From positions 1 through 17,246 of the forward strand of contig VSNY01000079.1 of assembly GCA_009774535.1 (NCBI GenBank): 17,246 nucleotides of DNA. Direction: 5' to 3'. The position numbers and the translations under genes are program-made. Positions 1 to 5,810 of the stretch are shown in pieces (within the stretch, counting starts at the first letter, position 1; each line of letters starts with the position of its first letter). This DNA comes from Lachnospiraceae bacterium (GTDB taxonomy: Bacteria > Bacillota > Clostridia > Lachnospirales > Lachnospiraceae). Under the pieces are notes generated by a model, which searched no databases, had not been told where the DNA came from, and saw nothing but the letters and a program-made list of their open reading frames with translations.

Positions 1-114
1 TTTCACCGATTCTTCACTGTTGTTCAGAAATTTTACTCAAATTCTTTTTGAATCTTTCAAGGTTATTTCACTGTTCAATTATCAATGTGCTTTTTCTTGT
101 TTAGCAACTCTGAT
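1..114 (-). other. Untranslated leader leaving the left edge, probably of an rRNA operon
   Basis: There is no open reading frame here. On the minus strand it is the start of a transcript from the strong promoter just to its right. It is AT-rich and carries two copies of TTCACTGTT (plus strand, near 13 and 66). Long untranslated leaders behind tandem strong promoters are typical of clostridial rRNA operons, so a 16S gene beyond the left edge is the likeliest target. No rRNA sequence is visible inside the window, so this is inference. Confidence 0.45.
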
Positions 115-143
115 AGTATAGCAGAGTTCTTAGTGCTTGTCAA
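115..143 (-). promoter_or_regulatory. Near-consensus sigma-A promoter (P2) reading off the left edge
   Basis: On the minus strand this has a perfect -35 TTGACA (138-143), a 17-nt spacer and a -10 TATACT (115-120). It is among the strongest promoter matches in the window and points left, away from the tRNA. With the second promoter upstream it forms a tandem pair, as is usual for rRNA operons. Confidence 0.8.
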
Positions 144-203
144 CAACTTTTTTATATTTTTTTAATTTCTTTTTTATAAAAGTTATTTAACTCGAACTTC
201 TAT

Positions 204-232
204 GTTCTAGCACTTCTGTTATTTTTTGTCAA
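204..232 (-). promoter_or_regulatory. Upstream tandem promoter (P1), weaker -10
   Basis: On the minus strand this has -35 TTGACA (227-232), a 17-nt spacer and a poorer -10 TAGAAC (204-209). It lies 89 bp upstream of P2 and only about 45 bp past the 3' end of the tRNA, so transcripts starting at the tRNA promoter may also run into this unit. Confidence 0.55.
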
Positions 233-276
233 GCACTTTTTTTATTTTTTAATGCTTGTCTTTGACAAAAAATAAA

Positions 277-365
277 CGGAGAAGGAGGGATTTGAACCCT
301 CGCGCCGGTTACCCGACCTATACCCTTAGCAGGGGCACCTCTTCGGCCAACTTGAGTACTTCTCC
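277..365 (-). tRNA. tRNA-Ser(GCU)
   Basis: The minus strand folds as a class II tRNA of about 89 nt. The acceptor stem GGAGAAG (359-365) pairs with CTTCTCC (278-284), with discriminator G at 277. The anticodon loop CTGCTAA gives anticodon GCU, which reads serine AGC/AGU codons. A long variable arm with GGTCGGGTAACCGGC, typical of serine tRNAs, is followed by the T loop GGTTCAAATCC. The 3' CCA is not encoded (the next bases are TTT), so it must be added after transcription. Confidence 0.96.
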
Positions 366-393
366 AAAGTATTTCATTTGTTAAGGTTCTATT

Positions 394-416
394 GCTTTGC
401 GCCTCAACGCAAAAGC
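394..416 (-). other. Small hairpin in the 5' leader of the tRNA-Ser transcript
   Basis: On the minus strand GCTTTTGCG (408-416) can pair with CGCAAAGC (394-401), with one bulged base and a short loop. It begins just after the predicted transcription start and ends about 28 bases before the mature tRNA 5' end. It may be a processing signal. No function is demonstrated. Confidence 0.4.
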
Positions 417-417
417 T

Positions 418-446
418 ATTCTACATGCATTTATGGGATTTGTCAA
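418..446 (-). promoter_or_regulatory. Sigma-A promoter of tRNA-Ser
   Basis: On the minus strand a perfect -35 TTGACA (441-446) is separated by exactly 17 nt from -10 TAGAAT (418-423). The predicted start is about 45-50 bases upstream of the mature tRNA 5' end. It lies in the gap between the lipoprotein gene and the tRNA, so the tRNA has an independent promoter. Confidence 0.85.
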
Positions 447-495
447 TATGTTTTTTTAAATTTTTTAAAATTATTTTTTTCAGGTTTCGTTTATG

Positions 496-1131
496 TTATT
501 TCAACAGCTTCTTAATCTCATCTATTCCCATAGCTTCTTCGGTACAGGACTTACCATGATCATTAACACCTAGTTTTTCCAGTATCTTATGATATTCTTC
601 TTTTTCTATTTTCTGACCTTGTTCATAATAAAGCGTAATACCTCTGCCTGTAAATTCACCTTTTTCATCATAGACTGCATCATAAGTATTATATAACAAA
701 GGCGCGCTCTCATCTGTTAATGTCTGGTCTTCGCCAATCCGGAAATAGTACCAGCCATATCCCCCTTCATCACCTCCGCCGTTCCATCGTACAAATTTTG
801 CCAATATACCAGTTTGTTCATAGTAGGTTACTTCTGCAGCATGCATAGCATCCAGAAGACAGACTACCTTATTTTCTTTGATTGTGTAGATAGAAAGATT
901 TTCATAACATTGGTCATAAACTGCCAATTCCGGTGTATCATCATGATCTAACAGGATCAGAGAGAATATGGTATTGTCATCCGCCCGTTCTTTTACTGTT
1001 TGTTCGTATAACTTACCATATGCGTCAGGCAATAATTCATCAGAAGATGGATTTGTTTTGCTGCCAGAACTGCATGCAGCCAAAAATGTCAGAATACATA
1101 AAAGGTTCGTCAATATTAATTTGCGCTTCAT
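496..1131 (-). CDS. Uncharacterised secreted lipoprotein
   Basis: The product is 211 aa. It starts with a lipoprotein signal peptide: Lys/Arg-rich n-region MKRK, hydrophobic core and lipobox LAAC with the acylated cysteine at residue 20. A Ser/Gly/Asn-rich linker follows. The exported part contains an acidic motif (FSLILLDHDDTPELAVYD) reminiscent of the D-x-D-x-x-PEL repeats found in many clostridial lipoproteins, and an aromatic/Gly-rich stretch (WNGGGDEGGYGWYYF). It is therefore expected on the outer face of the membrane. The ATG at 1131 is chosen because AGAAAGGA precedes it at good spacing; an upstream in-frame TTG would add 7 residues with no ribosome site. No enzyme motif is recognised. 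The gene lies behind a terminator-like hairpin after the fumarase beta gene, and no clear promoter of its own was found. Confidence 0.8.
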   Translation of the reverse strand: MKRKLILTNLLCILTFLAACSSGSKTNPSSDELLPDAYGKLYEQTVKERADDNTIFSLILLDHDDTPELAVYDQCYENLSIYTIKENKVVCLLDAMHAAEVTYYEQTGILAKFVRWNGGGDEGGYGWYYFRIGEDQTLTDESAPLLYNTYDAVYDEKGEFTGRGITLYYEQGQKIEKEEYHKILEKLGVNDHGKSCTEEAMGIDEIKKLLK

Positions 1132-1167
1132 GAATTTCCTTTCTGTATACAAAATCTACTTAAAATC

Positions 1168-1203
1168 AATAAACAAATGGCCTGGCTTCCCGTTGGAAGC
1201 CAG
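1168..1203 (-). terminator. Terminator-like hairpin after the fumarase beta subunit
   Basis: On the minus strand CTGGCTTCC (1195-1203) pairs perfectly with GGAAGCCAG (1182-1190) across an AACG loop. It is followed by a T-rich but interrupted tract (CATTTGTTTATTG). The stem lies about 50 nt past the fumarase stop codon and about 50 nt before the lipoprotein start. It probably ends or weakens transcription of the fumarase unit. The interrupted T-run keeps confidence moderate. Confidence 0.55.
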
Positions 1204-1250
1204 ACAGAAAACAACAGAAGGCAGTCTGCATCTTATATCCAATACATTTA

Positions 1251-1796
1251 TCATTGATACGCCTGCACTGCCGTTTCATAAAGATTATTTCCCTGCGCAT
1301 CAATTACCACTACCATAGGGAAATTCTCCACTTCCAGTTTACGGATAGCTTCTGTACCTAAATCTTCATAACATACAACTTCCGCTTTCTTAATACATTT
1401 AGAAATAACAGCGCCTGCACCTCCAACTGCTGCAAAATAGACGCTTTGATTACGGATCATAGCGTCCACTACCGCAGTGGAACGTTTCCCTTTGCCAATC
1501 ATTGCTTTTAGTCCCAGATCTAACAATGCCGGCGTATATTTATCCATACGGCTCGCTGTCGTTGGCCCTGCAGAACCAATCACCTGCCCCTCGCGCGCAG
1601 GCGACGGCCCCATATAATAGATAACAGCATCTTTAAGATCCACAGGCAAACCCTCTCCCTGTGCCAAAGCATCCGCCATCCTCTGATGCGCCGCATCGCG
1701 CGCTGTATAGATGGTGCCTGACAGATAAACATAATCACCTGCTTTTAATTCTTTTGTAATCTCCTCTGTAATTGGTGTATGAATATATTTGTCCAT
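1251..1796 (-). CDS. fumB: Fumarate hydratase (class I, Fe-S), beta subunit
   Basis: The product is 181 aa, the usual length of the C-terminal (beta) half of class I Fe-S hydro-lyases, which other organisms carry as a fused FumA or as TtdB of tartrate dehydratase. Family motifs visible are LSGTIYTARDAAHQRM (25-40), YYMGPSP (60-66), GSAGPTTASRMDKY (74-87) and the GKGKRST loop (101-107). With the alpha subunit it would reversibly hydrate fumarate to malate in the cytoplasm. The ATG at 1796 has only a weak GA-rich ribosome site (AAAGAGAG). Its partner gene ends 538 bp upstream instead of being adjacent, with a palindromic element and a twin repeat in between, so separate expression is possible. 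Tartrate dehydratase cannot be excluded by motifs alone. The gene symbol is descriptive. Confidence 0.88.
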   Translation of the reverse strand: MDKYIHTPITEEITKELKAGDYVYLSGTIYTARDAAHQRMADALAQGEGLPVDLKDAVIYYMGPSPAREGQVIGSAGPTTASRMDKYTPALLDLGLKAMIGKGKRSTAVVDAMIRNQSVYFAAVGGAGAVISKCIKKAEVVCYEDLGTEAIRKLEVENFPMVVVIDAQGNNLYETAVQAYQ

Positions 1797-1849
1797 AAGT
1801 ATACTCTCTTTTTCTTTTTTGCACCGATCATGAAACTGCTCCTCTATAA

Positions 1850-1901
1850 CGAAAATATTCGCACTTTCACTATAACATAAATGACATTGCGAATATTTTC
1901 G
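1850..1901. promoter_or_regulatory. Paired operator-like inverted repeats upstream of fumB
   Basis: CGAAAATATTCGCA (1850-1863) and TGCGAATATTTTCG (1888-1901) are perfect 14-nt inverted copies separated by 24 nt. Each copy is itself a near-palindrome with CGAA...TTCG arms. Their centres lie 40 bp apart, about four helical turns, and about 54 bp or more upstream of the fumB start. No T-run follows, which argues against a terminator. A TATAGT hexamer lies between the copies on the minus strand but has no convincing -35 partner. A regulator-binding pair is the best reading; the regulator is unknown. Confidence 0.5.
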
Positions 1902-2046
1902 CTCATATCAAAAATGCCCCTTACTGCAAAACTTCATTCTGATCAGTAATATTTTTTTAAACTTAAAAACCTTTCTCAAAATAATAAAAACAAATTCACA
2001 ATAACTATTACACTTTCATTGCATCCACCCTTTAAGACATACAAAA

Positions 2047-2319
2047 GGCTTTAGAATACCAGCCGGAGGCGGGTGTGAGGGCCTGGCTTCCGGCGACGTT
2101 GGAAGAATGTTTAGAATCCCTTAGCATTCTGCGCAAAAACCCAGGGGCGGAGCCAAGCAGCACCTTTAGCTTCTGGCGTTTAGCCAGGGCGAACTAGGTG
2201 CTGCGCCCGGACGGTACCACTACGTACATGCAGAATGCTTAGGGATTCTTAACATTCTGGAACAGGAGCCGGAAGCCAGGCCCTCACACCCGCCTCCGGC
2301 GTCCGCCCACCCAAAAGCC
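2047..2319. repeat. GC-rich nested palindromic element between the fumarase subunits
   Basis: The outer arms 2062-2094 and 2268-2300 are perfect 33-nt reverse complements. A symmetric 9x9 internal loop follows, then second arms 2104-2132 and 2230-2258 (27 of 29 paired). The apical hairpin GCAGCACCT (2157-2165) / AGGTGCTGC (2196-2204) encloses CTGGC/GCCAG (2173-2177 / 2183-2187), and its base is extended by GGGCG/CGCCC around a bulge. Short outer pairing GGCTTT (2047-2052) / AAAGCC (2314-2319) may mark the ends. The element is far richer in GC than its surroundings and has no credible ORF. It could be a MITE-like insertion, a structured RNA or an mRNA processing site. No transposase or target-site duplication was recognised. 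Confidence 0.8.
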
Positions 2320-2334
2320 CCGCCGCCCAACCAT

Positions 2335-3177
2335 CTAAATAACCCTCTCCACATGTCTCGCCACATGACAGCAAATATTAACCGCCACCGGAAGCCCCGC
2401 AATATGCGTAGGATACACATTCACATTTACTCCCAAAGCAGTCACCGTCCCGCCAAGTCCTCCAGGGCCGATCCCCAGTGCATTTATTTTCTCCAGCATT
2501 TCCTGCTCAAGTTCTTTCACATATGGAATTACAGAACGCTGATGAACCGGTCTGGTCAGAGCTTCCTTCGCCATTAAGGCGCATTTTTCAAAATCACCGC
2601 CGATCCCAACGCCAACCACCATTGGCGGGCATGCGTTCGGCCCTGCTTCCCTGACAGTACTTAAAATCGCTTCTTTCACACCTTCGATACCGTCTGCCGG
2701 CTTTAGCATATAGATTTTGCTCATATTTTCGCTTCCAAACCCTTTGGGTGCTACGGTAATTGTCAATTGATCGCCAGGGACAATCCGATAATGGATAATC
2801 CCTGGCGTATTGTCATTTGTATTTTGACGCTGAATCGGGTCACGCACAACAGATTTGCGCAAATAGCCATCGGTATAGCCTCTGCGGATACCCTCGTTAA
2901 CGGCATCTTCTACTGCGATTCCATCGATATGTACTTCCTGGCCAATATCCAGGAATACTACTGCCATTCCGGTATCCTGACATATTGGAATCTGCTCGGC
3001 GGCTGCGATCTCCATATTTTCCCGGAGCTGGTGCAGGATCTGGCGGCCAAGAGGGGATGTTTCGGTATCTCCTGCCTGGTATACCGCGTTTGTAATGTCC
3101 TGTGACAAGTGCAGATTTGCTTCCATACACATCTCGCTTACCTGTTTTATAATTTCGTCTGTGTGGATTGTCCTCAT
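2335..3177 (-). CDS. fumA: Fumarate hydratase (class I, Fe-S), alpha subunit
   Basis: The product is 280 aa, the normal size for the alpha (TtdA-like) subunit of two-subunit class I fumarases. These use a labile [4Fe-4S] cluster to hydrate fumarate to malate. Candidate cluster cysteines are visible in conserved settings: C66 in ICQDTGM, C183 in NACPP and C269/C270 near the C-terminus in NICCHVARH. Other family marks are RGYTDGYLRKSVVRDP (99-114), KGFGSEN (145-151), GVGIGGDF (189-196) and the Gly-rich GIGPGGLGG (235-243). Its ATG overlaps the gyrA stop (ATGA), so it is probably translated by coupling in the gyrase transcript. The beta gene does not follow directly, which is unusual for this pair. 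Tartrate dehydratase alpha is the main alternative identity. Confidence 0.9.
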   Translation of the reverse strand: MRTIHTDEIIKQVSEMCMEANLHLSQDITNAVYQAGDTETSPLGRQILHQLRENMEIAAAEQIPICQDTGMAVVFLDIGQEVHIDGIAVEDAVNEGIRRGYTDGYLRKSVVRDPIQRQNTNDNTPGIIHYRIVPGDQLTITVAPKGFGSENMSKIYMLKPADGIEGVKEAILSTVREAGPNACPPMVVGVGIGGDFEKCALMAKEALTRPVHQRSVIPYVKELEQEMLEKINALGIGPGGLGGTVTALGVNVNVYPTHIAGLPVAVNICCHVARHVERVI

Positions 3178-5798
3178 AATGTTTCCCCGTCTTCTTTCGC
3201 ACGTTCTAATAATTCCTGCATCTGTCCCGGTATGCTCTGGCCAGTATGCGGTAGCTCCGTTTCTGTCGCTGGTTTCTCATCTGCAAAATCAGGATCTAAA
3301 ACCTCCTGCATCACATGAGTTTCATCCGGTTCTTCTTCTGATTCATCATCTTTTGCTTCTGCATCATGCACTTTTGTAAGACTCGCTACTTTTACGTCCG
3401 CTTCCAGGTTCATCAGTTTTACGCCGGATGTAATTCTGGTCAGGACAGAGATTCCGGCTACTGGCATACGGATAATAATCCCTTCAGTAGTGATCATCAT
3501 AATTTCATTGTCTTTGTTCACTGCTTTTACGCCAATTATATTTCCGGTTTTTTCGGTGATCTTATAGCATTTGACCCCTTTGCCGCCGCGGTTTTGTACG
3601 GTAAATTCATCCATCAGCGTGCATTTGCCCATACCTTTTTCGGATACGGCTAACAGCATTTCACCTTGCGTATTCAGCTGCATGCCGATCACTTCATCGG
3701 TAGCTGCGAGGTTCATGCCGATCACGCCCATCGAAGCCCTTCCGGTACTGCGTACATCTTTTTCGTTAAAGCGAATGCACTGGCCGTATTTTGTTACCAG
3801 AATAATATCTTTCTCATTATCGGTCAGCTTGACCTCGATCAGTTCATCGTCTTCACGCAAACTAATCGCGCCCAGACCGGTTTTTCGTATATTGGCGTAT
3901 TCCAGAATCGGAGTCTTTTTTACAATTCCTTTTTTGGTAGCCATAAATAAATATTCGCCTTCAGTGTAGTTCTGAATCGGAATCAGAGCTGTAATCTTTT
4001 CTCCTGGCTGAAGCTGTAATATATTGATAATCGCGGTACCTCTGGATGTACGTCCCGCTTCAGGTATTTCATAGCCCTTCATGCGGTATACCCGTCCGGT
4101 GTTCGTAAAAAACATCAGGTAATGATGGGATGTCGTCATCAAAAGGTCTTCGATATAATCATCCTCGATCGTCTCCATCCCTTTAATGCCGCGTCCGCCG
4201 CGGTGCTGACTGCGGAAATTATCCATGCTCATCCGCTTGATATATCCCAGTTTTGTCATTGTAATAATCGTATTTGTGACTGGAATCATATCTGCCATGG
4301 AAATATCCATTTCATCATAACTGATCGATGACCGTCTTTCATCGCTGTATTTATCAGAAATCAGCAGAATTTCCTCACGGATCACACCGAGCAGCTTTTT
4401 TTCGTCTGAAAGAATGGCTTTGTAATAGGCGATCTTTTCAGCGAGTTCTTTATATTCTCCTTCAATCTTTTCCCGTTCGAGTCCGGTCAGCGCGCGCAGA
4501 CGCATGTCCACGATGGCCTGCGACTGTGCGTCGGAAAGGCCGAAGCGCTCGATCAGCTTTTCTTTTGCCTGGGCGGTCGTCTTACTGCTGCGGATCATTG
4601 AGATTACCTCGTCGATATGGTCTAAGGCAATCAGCAGACCTTCTAAAATGTGCGAACGCTCTTCAGCTTTATTCAGATCATATTTAGTCCTTCGTGTGAC
4701 TACTTCTTTTTGGTGCTGCAGATAAAAGTTCAGCAGCTCCAGCAGATTCAGAATCTTCGGCTGCTCATGATCAAGCGCCAGCATAATAACGCCAAAGGTA
4801 TCCTGAAGCTGGGTATGCTTATACAACTGGTTTAAAATCATGTTCGGATTCACGTCTTTGCGCAGTTCGATACAGACACGCATCCCCTGGCGGTCGGATT
4901 CATCGCGCAGATCTGTGATGCCGTCTATTTTTTTATCATGCACCAGATCGGCCATTTTTTCGATCAATCTGGCTTTGTTCACCATATATGGCAGTTCGGT
5001 AACAACAATACGGTTTTTACCGTTTTTCATCGGTTCGATATTGGAAACCGCCCGAACCCGGATCTTCCCTTTTCCGGTCCGGTACGCCGCATTAATGCCG
5101 GCTGTCCCTAAAATACAGCCGCCTGTTGGAAAATCCGGGCCTTTTACAATTTCCAGAATCTCTTCAATCTCGGTTTCACGGTTATGTTCCACTTCGTTAT
5201 CAATAATCTTAACGACAGCCGCAATAACTTCGCGCAGATTATGCGGCGGAATATTCGTAGCCATACCGACGGCAATCCCCGTCGTACCGTTTACTAACAG
5301 ATTTGGAAACCGGGCTGGCAGCACAACCGGCTCTTTTTCAGTCTCGTCAAAGTTCGGCCGAAAATCCACCGTATTTTTGTTAATATCCGCCAGCATTTCC
5401 ATCGAAATCTTACTAAGTCTTGCCTCCGTATAACGCATGGCAGCCGCGCCGTCGCCGTCCACGGAACCAAAATTCCCGTGTCCGTCTACAAGCGGATATC
5501 TGGTCGACCAATCCTGCGCCATATTCACGAGAGCGCCGTAAATGGAGCTGTCCCCGTGCGGATGGTATTTACCCATCGTATCACCGACAATACGCGCACA
5601 TTTACGATGTGGTTTGTCCGGCCCGTTATTTAACTCGATCATGGAAAACAGCACCCGGCGCTGCACGGGCTTTAATCCGTCCCGGACATCCGGCAGCGCT
5701 CTGGAAGCAATTACACTCATCGCATAATCAATATACGACGATTCCATTGTTTCTTTCAGATCAACATCATGAATCTGGTCAAAAATCTTATCATCCAT
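3174..5798 (-). CDS. gyrA: DNA gyrase subunit A
   Basis: The product is 874 aa. It is the breakage-reunion subunit of the A2B2 gyrase that introduces negative supercoils. The winged-helix part carries the quinolone region (KYHPHGDSSIYG, 77-88) and the catalytic tyrosine Y123 in AAMRYTEARL. A coiled-coil tower follows, then the beta-pinwheel DNA-wrapping domain opened by the GyrA box QHRGGRG (531-537; canonical Q-R/K-RGG-R/K-G, here with His second), which favours gyrase over topoisomerase IV. The last 65 or so residues (from about 810) are a long acidic, probably disordered tail. Residue 88, aligned with E. coli Asp87, is Gly. The start is set by AGGGGGG just upstream of the ATG, overlapping the gyrB stop. 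It is 12 bp from gyrB and overlaps fumA by 4 bases. Confidence 0.98.
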   Translation of the reverse strand: MDDKIFDQIHDVDLKETMESSYIDYAMSVIASRALPDVRDGLKPVQRRVLFSMIELNNGPDKPHRKCARIVGDTMGKYHPHGDSSIYGALVNMAQDWSTRYPLVDGHGNFGSVDGDGAAAMRYTEARLSKISMEMLADINKNTVDFRPNFDETEKEPVVLPARFPNLLVNGTTGIAVGMATNIPPHNLREVIAAVVKIIDNEVEHNRETEIEEILEIVKGPDFPTGGCILGTAGINAAYRTGKGKIRVRAVSNIEPMKNGKNRIVVTELPYMVNKARLIEKMADLVHDKKIDGITDLRDESDRQGMRVCIELRKDVNPNMILNQLYKHTQLQDTFGVIMLALDHEQPKILNLLELLNFYLQHQKEVVTRRTKYDLNKAEERSHILEGLLIALDHIDEVISMIRSSKTTAQAKEKLIERFGLSDAQSQAIVDMRLRALTGLEREKIEGEYKELAEKIAYYKAILSDEKKLLGVIREEILLISDKYSDERRSSISYDEMDISMADMIPVTNTIITMTKLGYIKRMSMDNFRSQHRGGRGIKGMETIEDDYIEDLLMTTSHHYLMFFTNTGRVYRMKGYEIPEAGRTSRGTAIINILQLQPGEKITALIPIQNYTEGEYLFMATKKGIVKKTPILEYANIRKTGLGAISLREDDELIEVKLTDNEKDIILVTKYGQCIRFNEKDVRSTGRASMGVIGMNLAATDEVIGMQLNTQGEMLLAVSEKGMGKCTLMDEFTVQNRGGKGVKCYKITEKTGNIIGVKAVNKDNEIMMITTEGIIIRMPVAGISVLTRITSGVKLMNLEADVKVASLTKVHDAEAKDDESEEEPDETHVMQEVLDPDFADEKPATETELPHTGQSIPGQMQELLERAKEDGETL

Positions 5799-5810
5799 TT
5801 ACGTACCCCC

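Noticed and set aside
1867..1901. Sigma-A promoter for fumB using TATAGT between the twin repeats
   Set aside because: No -35 hexamer is found at 16-18 nt, so only the repeats are reported.
2220..2420. Minus-strand ORF of 66 codons across the palindromic element and the end of fumA
   Set aside because: It is out of frame with fumA, biased in composition (Trp/Arg/Gly runs from GC-rich stems) and has no ribosome site; it is a by-product of the element.
4840..5433. Long plus-strand ORF (197 codons) opposite gyrA
   Set aside because: It is an antisense shadow of a highly conserved gene, with Ser/Ile/Phe-rich low-information protein and no ribosome site.
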